Source: Desulfovibrio sp. JC010
Lineage (GTDB): Bacteria > Desulfobacterota > Desulfovibrionia > Desulfovibrionales > Desulfovibrionaceae
Direction of reading: 5' to 3'
Length of the DNA: 64,000 bases
Assembly: GCF_010470675.1 (NCBI RefSeq)
Contig: NZ_VOIQ01000009.1
Location: 124,001 to 188,000, forward strand
In this document: positions 1 through 7,768 of the stretch, piece after piece
Layout: every line of letters starts with the position of its first letter
How positions within the stretch are numbered: the first letter of the stretch is position 1
Notes under the pieces: model-generated
Told to the model about the DNA's origin: nothing
Databases searched by the model: none
The model's input: the letters and a program-made list of their open reading frames with translations, nothing else
Translations under genes and position numbers: made by a program

Positions 1-1
1 C

Positions 2-574
2 GGCCTCTTTACCGGACTGGCAAGGATATCCCAGAACCCGGCCCTGCGGCTCTCAGCCATAACCTATATTGAGCTTATTCGCGGCACGCCGTTACTGGTC
101 CAGATTTTCATCTGGTACTTTGTACTGGGAACCCTGATCAACAACATGCTCGCGCAATATGATATCTCACAGATTCCTCCACTCTGGTTCGGTATCGCAT
201 CCCTTGCGATTTTTGCCGGGGCCTATGTGGCTGAAATTGTCCGGGCGGGTATCCAGTCCGTACACCGAGGACAGATGGAAGCTGCCCGCTCACTGGGTAT
301 GTCTAAATACTATGCCATGAAACATATCATCCTGCCGCAGGCGTTCCGGAGAATCCTCCCCCCGCTGGCAGGACAGTTCATCAGCATGATCAAGGACTCC
401 TCCCTTCTCGGCGTAATCGCCATCAGGGAATTAACCAAAGGCACAAGAGAAGCTGTTTCCACCAGCCTGCAGCCTTTTGAGCTGTGGTTCCTCTGTGCCC
501 TGCTCTACCTGCTGCTGACTTTTGCCTTCTCCATGTTTGTGCAGTACCTTGAAAAGAGAATGGTGCAGAGATAA
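2..574 (+). CDS. Polar amino-acid ABC transporter permease (5'-truncated by window edge)
   Basis: This is the last 190 residues of an inner-membrane permease of the His/Glu/Gln/Arg/opine importer family. The reading frame is open from the window edge, so the true start lies upstream. Visible features are the permease signature [12 protein letters not shown] near the start and the cytoplasmic EAA loop [17 protein letters not shown], which docks the ATPase. Three or four hydrophobic segments follow the expected family pattern. Its stop codon overlaps the start of the ATPase gene by one base, so the two are translationally coupled. The periplasmic binding protein is not in the window and is probably further upstream. 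Substrate cannot be told from this part; the family takes up glutamine, glutamate, arginine and similar amino acids. Confidence 0.93.
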   Translation, partial: GLFTGLARISQNPALRLSAITYIELIRGTPLLVQIFIWYFVLGTLINNMLAQYDISQIPPLWFGIASLAIFAGAYVAEIVRAGIQSVHRGQMEAARSLGMSKYYAMKHIILPQAFRRILPPLAGQFISMIKDSSLLGVIAIRELTKGTREAVSTSLQPFELWFLCALLYLLLTFAFSMFVQYLEKRMVQR

Positions 575-1305
575 TGATTGAAGTACAGAATATATACAAA
601 ACTTTTTATGTCCCCCATGAAGTTCAAGCCCTTTCCAATGTTTCACACACAGTGGATAAAGGTCAGGTTGTCGTTGTCATCGGTCCTTCCGGTTCCGGTA
701 AATCAACCTTCCTGCGCTGCCTGAACAGGCTTGAATATGCCGATTCCGGCCACATCTTCATCGACGGGGTGGACATCCTCTCCCCCAAGACGAATATCAA
801 CAGAATCCGTGAAGAAGTGGGCATGGTGTTCCAGTCTTTCAACCTTTTCCCGCACAAGACCGTGCTGGAAAACCTTACCATCGCCCAGACCGTGGTCCGC
901 AAAAGATCAAAGAAGGAAGCCGGGGAAGTCGCCATGGAACTGCTCAAAAAAGTAGGAATCCATGACAAGGCCGGAGTCTATCCCACCCAGCTTTCCGGCG
1001 GACAGCAGCAGCGTGTGGCCATCGCCCGCTCTCTGGCCATGGAACCCAAGGTGCTGCTCTTTGACGAACCCACCTCAGCCCTTGACCCGGAAATGGTCGG
1101 CGAGGTTCTGGATGTTATGAAAACCGTTGCTAAAGAAGGCATGACCATGGTCGTGGTTACCCACGAAATGGGATTTGCCCGTGAAGTCGCTGATGAGGTA
1201 GTCTTCATGGATCAGGGCATGCTCATTGAAAAAGGCAGCCCGGAACACTTCTTCAGCAACCCCGAATCCGACCGCACCAAATCATTTTTGAGTCAGATTT
1301 TGTAA
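574..1305 (+). CDS. Polar amino-acid ABC transporter ATP-binding protein (GlnQ type)
   Basis: Cytoplasmic ATPase subunit that drives the importer encoded just upstream. It is 243 residues, the normal length. All motifs are present in order: Walker [10 protein letters not shown] (residues 37-45), Q-loop [10 protein letters not shown] (about 85), ABC signature LSGGQQQR (about 141), Walker [13 protein letters not shown] (about 161) and H-loop VVTHEMGFA (about 198). The ATG shares a base with the permease stop codon. Two hairpin repeat elements and a strong inverted repeat follow the gene and probably end the transcript. The GlnQ/HisP family assignment is secure; the amino acid carried is not known. 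Confidence 0.95.
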   Translation: MIEVQNIYKTFYVPHEVQALSNVSHTVDKGQVVVVIGPSGSGKSTFLRCLNRLEYADSGHIFIDGVDILSPKTNINRIREEVGMVFQSFNLFPHKTVLENLTIAQTVVRKRSKKEAGEVAMELLKKVGIHDKAGVYPTQLSGGQQQRVAIARSLAMEPKVLLFDEPTSALDPEMVGEVLDVMKTVAKEGMTMVVVTHEMGFAREVADEVVFMDQGMLIEKGSPEHFFSNPESDRTKSFLSQIL

Positions 1306-1310
1306 AAGAA

Positions 1311-1356
1311 TGCCTCCGGCGGCTTAAAACCTTTTGTTAAGGCTTCGCCGCTTCGC
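1311..1356 (+). repeat. Dispersed intergenic element, short copy (forward)
   Basis: Starts five bases after the ABC ATPase stop codon with TGCCTCCGGCGGC and ends in GGCTTCGCCGCTTCGC. It has the two conserved ends of the element family but lacks the central hairpin, so it looks like an internally deleted copy. Confidence 0.7.
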
Positions 1357-1377
1357 AAGAAAGCCCATACCAAAATC

Positions 1378-1413
1378 AAGCCCCGCAATATCTTAAAAGA
1401 TATTGCGGGGCTT
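1378..1413. terminator. Perfect inverted repeat between convergent genes, probable bidirectional terminator
   Basis: A 17-bp perfect stem (AAGCCCCGCAATATCTT and its complement) with a two-base loop. The tail is only moderately T-rich on either side. It lies between two oppositely oriented copies of the dispersed element and between converging genes, which suits a shared terminator. Confidence 0.6.
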
Positions 1414-1440
1414 ATTCTATGGAATAATTTTTAAATTTTT

Positions 1441-1530
1441 ATGCGAAGCTTATTAAAAAGTTTTTTGGAGAGTCCAGAGAACCTTTTTTCCCAAAAAAGG
1501 TTCTTTGGTCCCCGAAGGGCCGCCGGAGGC
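1441..1530 (-). repeat. Dispersed intergenic hairpin element (reverse copy)
   Basis: Ends in GGGCCGCCGGAGGC at 1517-1530 and begins with TGCGAAGC. The central hairpin has a 12-bp perfect stem (AGAACCTTTTTT at 1478-1489 paired with 1493-1504). The sequence of this stem differs from other copies, but the palindromic arrangement is the same. It lies just past the 3' end of the small minus-strand membrane gene. Confidence 0.75.
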
Positions 1531-1537
1531 AATAAAA

Positions 1538-1738
1538 CTACTCCGCATCCCGCTTATCTTTAACATTCTTCATAGTCAGCCCGGCAACGCAACCGACCAG
1601 CATGCCAAGCAGCAGGGCCCGCTGAATATCCATAAAAAACCATCCGGCAATTGCTCCAACGGAACCGCCCACCAGAATACCGCGCGCCATGCATTCCAGC
1701 AGCCGCTCAAAATTCTTATCTTCCTTCAACTCACCCAC
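1538..1738 (-). CDS. Small two-helix membrane protein
   Basis: A 66-residue protein of unknown function. It has a charged N-terminus (GELKEDKNFERLLE), two hydrophobic glycine-rich segments (about residues 18-36 and 40-56) with GxxxG-type spacing, and a charged tail (KNVKDKRDAE). This arrangement suggests a small inner-membrane protein that packs as a helical hairpin. The start is a GTG two bases after the stop codon of the upstream PilZ-like gene, so they are almost certainly cotranscribed and translationally coupled. I recognise no family. The tight coupling to a PilZ-like gene is the only hint of role. Confidence 0.65.
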   Translation of the reverse strand: MGELKEDKNFERLLECMARGILVGGSVGAIAGWFFMDIQRALLLGMLVGCVAGLTMKNVKDKRDAE

Positions 1739-1740
1739 AA

Positions 1741-2427
1741 TTACACCTTCTTATTCTGAATTATCGCATCAATCTGATCAGCCTGTTCTTCAGACAGGGA
1801 CAAAAAATTAACCCCTAGCCCCGGCATCTGGGATTTTATTCCCCACGGCACTACCCACTGCACTTCAGCTTTGATCGGAGCCTTGTCGTCCAGTTCCATA
1901 ATAGCGATCCAGAGCGTATCGCCCTTTTTCCACTTTGAAACCGAATATAAAAAACATCCTTCAGCGGAAAAGTTCAAAGCCACGCTCTTTTCCATATGGC
2001 TTTTCGGGATGGATATGTCCCTGTTCAACAGAACATTCAACACCTTGTTCGCCCTTTTGGTGCCACGTAAAGACCGCGCTGTAAAGTTCAGGCAGCTCTC
2101 TTTGAAAAACGCATCCAGAGTATTTCCATGTCCGGAAAATTTTCCGGTGGGGATACAGCGAATCCCTTCAACAGCCTTATAGCTCAGGCGCATGACCGGA
2201 AAATTATCACTCAAAAGATTGGCTTCCGCCTTGTCCGCAGCGGAAGACCTGAGCAGGGTCGGAATATCGATTAGAAACCCGCTATACTTAACCTTGTTGT
2301 GCTTAAGCGCGACATCATGGAGGGACTCGGCTACATCACACTGAATATCAAATTCCTGCAAAGCCCTCAGATAAACGCCCCTGTTATCTCCGGGAGCGGC
2401 AACCAGTAATATCCGTATTTTCTCCAC
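1741..2427 (-). CDS. PilZ-like domain protein with N-terminal receiver-like region
   Basis: A 228-residue cytoplasmic protein. The C-terminal half has a PilZ-type c-di-GMP site: RGTKR at 121-125 (RxxxR) and NFSAEGC at 152-158 (N/DxSxxG), followed by a beta-rich region ending with LGVNFLSLSEEQ. The N-terminal 100 residues (RILLVAAPGDNRG...) look like a response-regulator fold but have no obvious acidic pocket and no clear phosphoacceptor Asp, so they may be a degenerate receiver. The gene leads a two-gene unit with the small membrane protein and is divergent from the kinase gene at 2580. c-di-GMP binding is inferred from the motif only. Confidence 0.75.
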   Translation of the reverse strand: MEKIRILLVAAPGDNRGVYLRALQEFDIQCDVAESLHDVALKHNKVKYSGFLIDIPTLLRSSAADKAEANLLSDNFPVMRLSYKAVEGIRCIPTGKFSGHGNTLDAFFKESCLNFTARSLRGTKRANKVLNVLLNRDISIPKSHMEKSVALNFSAEGCFLYSVSKWKKGDTLWIAIMELDDKAPIKAEVQWVVPWGIKSQMPGLGVNFLSLSEEQADQIDAIIQNKKV

Positions 2428-2579
2428 CCTTAACGAACCTCCAAAAACAAAATCTCTACTTGGCTAATCACAATTATCAATATATACTCAGAAAATCAAA
2501 AATTACACAGTTATAAAGGCTTTCAAACATTAATATAACTTAAGCCGCCAATTCAAACAACTAAATCGGACACTGCCCT

Positions 2580-3698
2580 ATGGATGAGATTCCCAAGATT
2601 CTGACCATTGATGATGACGAAAGTGTCAGGCTTTCCATTGCCCACTACCTTGAAGACAGCGGCTACGAAGTTCTGCAGGCCGCCAACGGTCACGAAGGAC
2701 TGAAGATTTTCAGAGAACAGCAACCGGATGTTATCCTGCTGGACCTGAGAATGCCGGAAATGGACGGTCTTTCCGTTCTCAGGCAATTGGGACAGGAAGC
2801 TCCCCAGACCCCGGTAATCGTGGTTTCCGGGACTGGATCATTTGAAGACGTTATCGCCACTGTGCGGCTGGGTTCATGGGATTATATCCCCAAACCCATA
2901 ACCGACCTCAACGATCTGGAAAACGCCATCAACCGCACCCGCGAAAGAGCGAGGTTAATGGTTGAAAACGAACGTTATAAAGAAGAGCTGGAACAAAAAA
3001 TCCGCGAAAGGACTGAAGAACTGCAACTCATGAACAAAGTCCTTTCCGAAGAAATTTCCGCCCGCAAAAAATCCGAATCGATTGTCCGGGCCTCCCTTGC
3101 CGAAAAAGAAGTCATGCTCAAGGAAATTCACCACCGGGTTAAAAACAACCTGCAGGTAATTTCCAGCCTGCTCAGCCTGCAAAGCGGCTATACCGAAGAC
3201 GCGGAAGCCACCAACCTGCTGCGTGAATGCCAGCACAGGGTGCGCTCCATGTCCATGCTGCATGAAAAACTTTACCGCTCTGAAGATCTGTCACGCATTG
3301 ATATGAGCGAATATGCCGTAACCCTGATCAACTTCCTGCTCCGTTCCTACTCTGTGGACGGCAAAGTCAGGCCGACATATGAAATCAAGGACATCCACAT
3401 GGGCATTGATTCGGCCATTCCCTGTGGACTGATCATCAACGAACTGGTTTCAAACGCGTTGACCCATGCCTACGGACATAACGGCACCGGAGAATTAAAA
3501 GTCTCCATGCAGCGGGAAAACGACCGCATCAAGCTGGAAGTGGCTGACAACGGAAAGGGAATGCCTGATGATTTCAGTATCAGCGAATCGCGGACACTGG
3601 GCATGACTCTGGTGGAAACCCTTGCCCAGCAATTAAGCGGAGAAGTCAATTTCTTTAATGACCACGGTGCCACATTCCAGATCAGCTTTCCAGACTAA
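2580..3698 (+). CDS. Receiver-histidine kinase fusion (HisKA_2 / LuxQ-like kinase)
   Basis: A 372-residue soluble signalling protein. Residues 5-115 form a response-regulator receiver with acidic residues DDD at 11-13, phosphoacceptor Asp55 (LLDLRMPEMDG) and Lys105 (YIPKPI). A coiled coil of about 45 residues follows (ERYKEELEQKIRERTEEL). The kinase part carries KEIHHRVKNNLQ near residue 184, the HisKA_2 phosphorylation motif. It then has an ATPase domain with N-box NELVSNALTHAY and G-box VADNGKGMPDD. There are no membrane segments. An in-frame stop lies just upstream, so the ATG is forced, although no good Shine-Dalgarno sequence is visible. A STAS-domain gene follows, suggesting a regulatory pair. 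The partner is unknown. Confidence 0.9.
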   Translation: MDEIPKILTIDDDESVRLSIAHYLEDSGYEVLQAANGHEGLKIFREQQPDVILLDLRMPEMDGLSVLRQLGQEAPQTPVIVVSGTGSFEDVIATVRLGSWDYIPKPITDLNDLENAINRTRERARLMVENERYKEELEQKIRERTEELQLMNKVLSEEISARKKSESIVRASLAEKEVMLKEIHHRVKNNLQVISSLLSLQSGYTEDAEATNLLRECQHRVRSMSMLHEKLYRSEDLSRIDMSEYAVTLINFLLRSYSVDGKVRPTYEIKDIHMGIDSAIPCGLIINELVSNALTHAYGHNGTGELKVSMQRENDRIKLEVADNGKGMPDDFSISESRTLGMTLVETLAQQLSGEVNFFNDHGATFQISFPD

Positions 3699-3781
3699 AC
3701 TCAGACTTGATTGAATTTCAAAGGCGGTGTAGCCTGCATCCCGTGATCCTTGTACAGAACCACAGAATTAAGGAAAAAAGA

Positions 3782-4135
3782 ATGGAAATCAGCTTTAAAC
3801 AAATAGATGAAATTACCGTTGTTAAGATTGAATCTGCAGAACTAAACCACGTAGTCAGCCATGACTTTCAGCGCCAGATCAATCCGATATTTGATGAGAA
3901 GCAGTTCAACATCGCACTCGATATGGAAAGTGTAGATTTTATGGACAGCATGGGTATCGGCACCCTGATCACCCTGCGCAACAAGCTGATGAAGGAAAAA
4001 GGCAACATCGCCATGTTCAACATCAGTGACCGGGTCAAAAAGATTATCGATATCGCCGCACTGCATAAGGTGTTTGAACTTTACGGCACCGAAGAAGACG
4101 CTGTAAACGGCCTGAAAGAAAAAATGCTGGCCTAA
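3782..4135 (+). CDS. STAS-domain anti-sigma-factor antagonist-like protein
   Basis: A 117-residue single-domain protein of the SpoIIAA/RsbV type. The key motif is DSMGIG at residues 55-60, where the Ser is the expected phosphorylation site for an anti-sigma kinase. The rest matches a STAS alpha/beta fold (VDFMDSMGIGTLITLRNKL). I chose the ATG at 3782 because AGGAAAAAAGA lies just upstream; a 25-residue N-terminal extension is open but out of character for the family. It follows the receiver-kinase gene by about 80 bases and is closed by a strong terminator. No RsbW-like kinase is in the window, so its partner is unknown. Confidence 0.88.
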   Translation: MEISFKQIDEITVVKIESAELNHVVSHDFQRQINPIFDEKQFNIALDMESVDFMDSMGIGTLITLRNKLMKEKGNIAMFNISDRVKKIIDIAALHKVFELYGTEEDAVNGLKEKMLA

Positions 4136-4152
4136 ACGCACTCGATCTTTTC

Positions 4153-4192
4153 AGCCGGGCAGATATCAAAGTCTGCCCGGCTTTATTTTTTT
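4153..4192 (+). terminator. Intrinsic terminator after the STAS gene
   Basis: Stem AGCCGGGCAGA paired with TCTGCCCGGCT, followed by a T-rich tail (TTATTTTTTT). This is a textbook Rho-independent terminator. Confidence 0.9.
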
Positions 4193-4216
4193 CATCCCGC
4201 AACTTCCACCACCATT

Positions 4217-5200
4217 ATGAATTTCTCAAAAGATATCATCAGCCCCACCCTCACTACAATTAAAGATGCCGCCCGCATAAGCCTCGACCTGTTTAAAATT
4301 ATGATCCCGGTAGTCATTGTTGTAAAAATCCTGCAGGAATTTAATCTGGTCGGCTATCTGGCCGCGCCCCTTGCCCCGGTTATGAAGCTGGTCGGGCTGC
4401 CCGGTGAAATGGGTTTGGTCTGGGCCACTGCGCTGATCAACAACATCTACAGCGGGCTGATCGTATTCTTAAGCCTTGCACAGGACCAGCCGCTCACCGC
4501 AGCGCAGGCAACCATTCTCGGAACCATGATCCTTGTGGCCCACTCCATGCCCGTGGAACTGCGAGTGGTCCAGAGTTCCGGCCCCAAGCTCGGCTTCCAG
4601 CTCTTCATCCGCATGGCCGGGGCCTTCATTATGGGTCTGGTGCTGAACCTGATCTATCAGAATTTCGATCTGCTGCAGGGACCGGCAAACATTCTGCTCA
4701 CCCCGGATAATTCAGCCATCGACAAAACCCTGCTGCAATGGGCCATGGGTGAGATACGCAACCTGATTTCCATTTTCGGCATCATCTTCTGCCTGCTGGC
4801 GGTGATGCGTATTCTGACCAAAATACGGGTTATAGCAGCCATGGATTTCCTGCTCCGCCCTTTCCTGACCATGATGGGCATAGGCTCCAAAGCCTCGGCC
4901 CTGACCGTTGTCGGATTGACAATGGGCCTTTCCTATGGCGGCGGAATGATCATCCACGAGGCAAAATCCGGCCGCATAGACAAAAAAGACGTATTCTACT
5001 CCCTGACCTTGATGAGCCTTTGCCACAGCCTCATCGAAGACACACTGCTGCTGATGATGATCGGCGGTCACATATCAGGCCTCTTGTGGGGACATTTGAT
5101 CATGTCCTGCCTGATTGTCGCCGCTCTTGTACAGATTACTAAATTTATCCCGGAGAGCTTCTCCGACAAATATTTATGGGGACTCCCCAAACAATCTTAA
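4217..5200 (+). CDS. Nucleoside-recognition (Gate) domain membrane protein
   Basis: A 327-residue polytopic inner-membrane protein with about eight hydrophobic segments. It fits the Gate/nucleoside-recognition family (SpmA/YjiH-like): an amphipathic N-terminal region is followed by paired membrane domains containing LINNIYSGLIVFLSL and GLSYGGGMIIHEAKSG. The C-terminal half repeats the helix pattern of the N-terminal half. There is no signal peptide. The ATG at 4217 lacks a clear ribosome-binding site. RidA follows 14 bases after the stop, so the two genes are likely cotranscribed. The substrate is not known; this family is often annotated as nucleoside-related without direct proof. Confidence 0.8.
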   Translation: MNFSKDIISPTLTTIKDAARISLDLFKIMIPVVIVVKILQEFNLVGYLAAPLAPVMKLVGLPGEMGLVWATALINNIYSGLIVFLSLAQDQPLTAAQATILGTMILVAHSMPVELRVVQSSGPKLGFQLFIRMAGAFIMGLVLNLIYQNFDLLQGPANILLTPDNSAIDKTLLQWAMGEIRNLISIFGIIFCLLAVMRILTKIRVIAAMDFLLRPFLTMMGIGSKASALTVVGLTMGLSYGGGMIIHEAKSGRIDKKDVFYSLTLMSLCHSLIEDTLLLMMIGGHISGLLWGHLIMSCLIVAALVQITKFIPESFSDKYLWGLPKQS

Positions 5201-5214
5201 AAAAAGGAATGGTT

Positions 5215-5595
5215 ATGATCGTTACTACCGTCAATACCGAAAACGCGCCCGCCGCAATCGGACCGTATTCACAGGCCACCATTTACAATTCCCAGGCATT
5301 CATCAGCGGACAACTCGGCCTTGTCCCGGCAACAGGTGAATTCATTTCCGAGGATGTGGAGGAACAGGCCCGTCAGGCTCTTGAGAATCTCAAATCCATC
5401 CTCGAAGCCTGCGGAAGCGCGTTGACCAAAGTCATCAGTGTGGATGTATTCCTCACCGACATGAACGACTTTGCCAAAGTCAATGCAGTCTATTCCGAAT
5501 TCTTCTCCCAACACAAGCCCGCAAGAGCCGCAGTAGAAGTAAGCGGATTGCCCAAAGGCGGACTTGTTGAGATTAAATGCATTGCTGCGATATAA
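5215..5595 (+). CDS. ridA: RidA family reactive imine/enamine deaminase
   Basis: A 126-residue cytoplasmic enzyme expected to hydrolyse 2-aminoacrylate and related imines released by PLP enzymes. Family marks are NAPAAIGPYSQA near residues 10-21, the catalytic Arg104 in KPARAAVEVSGLP, and Glu119 in GLVEIKCIA. I chose ATG 5215 because AGGA at 5205-5208 is six bases away and the length then matches the family; the ATG at 5209 touches the AGGA directly. It sits 14 bases behind the Gate-domain membrane protein. A hairpin repeat element begins four bases after its stop codon. Confidence 0.93.
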   Translation: MIVTTVNTENAPAAIGPYSQATIYNSQAFISGQLGLVPATGEFISEDVEEQARQALENLKSILEACGSALTKVISVDVFLTDMNDFAKVNAVYSEFFSQHKPARAAVEVSGLPKGGLVEIKCIAAI

Positions 5596-5598
5596 TGA

Positions 5599-5698
5599 TG
5601 CCTCCGGCGGCTGGGGAAGGGGAAACTCTTGCAAGAGTTTCCCCTTCCCCAGACCCCATCCCCTTCAGAACCTTTTAATTTGGCTTCGCCGCTTCGCT
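5599..5698 (+). repeat. Dispersed intergenic hairpin element (forward), with 42-base perfect palindrome
   Basis: Begins with TGCCTCCGGCGGC just after ridA and ends with GGCTTCGCCGCTTCGC. Positions 5611-5652 form a perfect 21+21 palindrome centred on TTGCAA. About 80 bases are essentially identical to the inverted copy at 55923-56002. It probably acts as the ridA terminator. Confidence 0.85.
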
Positions 5699-6148
5699 TG
5701 GCAAATCCACATTTTTGTATTTCATACTTTACAAATTTCGGCAAAAACTACCGCCAAAATCCCGTCTATTTTCCGACACTCCATCCTTTCTGATTTTTGA
5801 CATCTATCCCCTCCATAAAAAACATCACATGATAAAAAGCACTTACTCACCCCCACTAAAACTTGGCACGTATACTGCTTTAAACAAATCAAGACGGACA
5901 CAAGAACAGACTAAACAAACACAAAAAAAATTTTAAAAATAAGAGTCGTTCTTCACCCATCTATAAGAAAATGTTCTGGACTGATAGGCGAGTGCAGGAA
6001 ACGGTAGAAACGAACAGCTTAGAAAAAAATTATACACAAAAGCGATTCTGCCCTCCCTCCCGCGATTGATCCGGACATTTTTTTATGCCCAAATTTCAAC
6101 CCCCTTAAAGGATTGCCCTTCCTTCATACTCCTGTTATCGATTCCGCC
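5699..6148. other. Intergenic region with no convincing gene
   Basis: An AT-rich 450-base stretch between the ridA repeat and trmL. It holds a good sigma-54 promoter (5863-5880) and a 32-codon ORF (5971-6069) without a clear ribosome-binding site. No intrinsic terminator or known structured RNA was recognised. It may be a long trmL leader or encode a small RNA. Confidence 0.5.
5863..5880 (+). promoter_or_regulatory. Sigma-54 (RpoN) promoter candidate
   Basis: TTGGCACGTATACTGCTT matches the -24/-12 consensus with exact GG to GC spacing of ten bases. An AT-rich tract follows. The next annotated gene, trmL, is about 270 bases downstream. No enhancer-binding protein gene is adjacent. Confidence 0.65.
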
Positions 6149-6634
6149 ATGACACAGGAAAAATTCACCAACCCTTTCAGCATAGTTCTCTTTGAACCGG
6201 AAATCCCACCCAATACCGGCAACATTGCCCGGCTTTGCGCCGGAACAAATACCCCGCTGCATCTCATCAAGCCGCTGGGATTTTCCATTTCCGATAAACA
6301 CCTCAAGCGGGCCGGGCTTGACTACTGGCCCAAGGTAAAACTCTCGGTCTGGGAAAACTGGCAGGATTACAAGGAAAACGCCAAGCCCCGAAGGTTGGTC
6401 ACCACCAGTGCCAAACGGGGCACCCATCTTTTTAATTTCAAATTCATGCCCGGAGACCATCTCGTGCTCGGCCCGGAAACACGGGGCTTACCGGAATGGA
6501 TGTTCGATGAGTTCGAACATGCAGTAAATATCCCCACCACGGATAATGTTCGCAGCCTGAACCTTTCCACCTCTGCGGGAATTATTCTTTATCAGGCCCT
6601 GTCATGTCTGGATGAAAACATTTCATTTAAATAA
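6149..6634 (+). CDS. trmL: tRNA (cytidine(34)-2'-O)-methyltransferase, SPOUT family
   Basis: A 161-residue SAM-dependent enzyme that methylates the ribose of the wobble nucleotide in leucine tRNAs. The family pattern is clear: FEPEIPPNTGNIARLCAGT at the N-terminus, VLGPETRGLP at about residue 110 and IPTTDNVRSLNLS at about 130. The last two form the knotted SAM site of SPOUT enzymes. I start at ATG 6149, which gives the standard length; an upstream TTG at 6113 in the same frame touches an AAAGGA and is less likely. The ATG itself has no obvious Shine-Dalgarno. It stands alone between the sigma-54 promoter region and the rhamnose genes. Confidence 0.9.
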   Translation: MTQEKFTNPFSIVLFEPEIPPNTGNIARLCAGTNTPLHLIKPLGFSISDKHLKRAGLDYWPKVKLSVWENWQDYKENAKPRRLVTTSAKRGTHLFNFKFMPGDHLVLGPETRGLPEWMFDEFEHAVNIPTTDNVRSLNLSTSAGIILYQALSCLDENISFK

Positions 6635-6745
6635 ATCAAGGCAGTACCTTTACTGCACATCATTTTGTACCTGCACTTTCTTGCATAACACTACGGCAAC
6701 AGGTATGTTCGCCATTCATAATTTTTAATTATCAGCGGAGACAAT

Positions 6746-7768
6746 ATGCGACTTCTCATTACCGGCGGATGCGGTTTTATCGGCACCAATTTCATCTACC
6801 TCATGAAAGAACGGCATCCGGGCTGGAAACTGTTCAATCTCGACAAACTGACCTATGCCGGGAACCGCAAAAACCTGCTCCAGCTGGAACAGGACGAAAA
6901 CTCCGGCTACACATTTCTGCACGGCGACATCTGCGACAAGGATTTCGTTACCTCCGTACTGCACGATTACAAAATCGATGCTGTGGTCAACTTCGCGGCG
7001 GAATCCCATGTGGACCGTTCCATCAACGACCCCGCACCTTTTTTGACCACCAACACCCTCGGCGCCCAGAATATGATGGAATGCGCACGCAGTGCCGGAA
7101 TCGAAAAATTCGTCCACGTCTCCACAGATGAAGTCTACGGCACCCTCGGTCCAGAAGATCCGGCCTTCAGCGAAGAAAACCCCCTTGAACCGAACAGTCC
7201 TTACTCCGCCTCCAAAGCCGGAGCAGACCTCATGGCACGGGCCTACTTCGAGACCTACAAATTTCCCGTATCCATAACCCGTTGCTCAAACAACTACGGT
7301 CCCTACCAGTTCCCGGAAAAGCTCATCCCGCTCATGTTCATTAAAGCTGGTGCTGGTGAGAGTCTGCCCATCTACGGTGACGGTTCCAATATCCGCGACT
7401 GGATTTACGTTGACGACCATTGCACCGGGGTGGAACTGACCCTGCTCAAAGGACAGCCCGGTAAAGCCTACAACTTCGGCGGTGCTGCGGAAAAGACCAA
7501 TCTTGAGCTGGTTAAAGAACTTCTCAATATTCTCGGAAAAGATGAGTCTCTCATTACCTATGTCAAAGACAGGCCCGGTCATGACATGCGATATGCCATG
7601 GACTACTCACTGGCAGAAAAGGAACTGGGATTCACTCCGGCAGTGACTTTTGATGAAGGGATCCGCAAAACAGTTGAATGGTACCAGAGCAACTCAGACT
7701 GGCTCGAAGAAGTTCGCAGCGGAGCCTACCGTGAATTCATGGACCAATGGTACGGAGAACGAAAGTGA
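6746..7768 (+). CDS. rfbB: dTDP-glucose 4,6-dehydratase
   Basis: A 340-residue short-chain dehydrogenase that converts dTDP-glucose to dTDP-4-dehydro-6-deoxyglucose, the second step of dTDP-L-rhamnose synthesis for surface polysaccharide. NAD-binding motif GGCGFIG lies at residues 7-13. STDEVYG follows at about 125, then the catalytic YSASKAG at about 154. The C-terminal substrate region has NNYGPYQFPEKLIPL and GDGSNIRDWIYVDDH. The length is normal. The start has GGAG upstream. Its stop overlaps the rfbD start codon. The other two pathway genes (rfbA, rfbC) are not in the window. Confidence 0.96.
   Translation: MRLLITGGCGFIGTNFIYLMKERHPGWKLFNLDKLTYAGNRKNLLQLEQDENSGYTFLHGDICDKDFVTSVLHDYKIDAVVNFAAESHVDRSINDPAPFLTTNTLGAQNMMECARSAGIEKFVHVSTDEVYGTLGPEDPAFSEENPLEPNSPYSASKAGADLMARAYFETYKFPVSITRCSNNYGPYQFPEKLIPLMFIKAGAGESLPIYGDGSNIRDWIYVDDHCTGVELTLLKGQPGKAYNFGGAAEKTNLELVKELLNILGKDESLITYVKDRPGHDMRYAMDYSLAEKELGFTPAVTFDEGIRKTVEWYQSNSDWLEEVRSGAYREFMDQWYGERK

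Noticed and set aside
5971-6069. 32-codon ORF downstream of the sigma-54 promoter
   Set aside because: No clear ribosome-binding site, and composition gives no coding signal. Kept only as a possibility in the region note.
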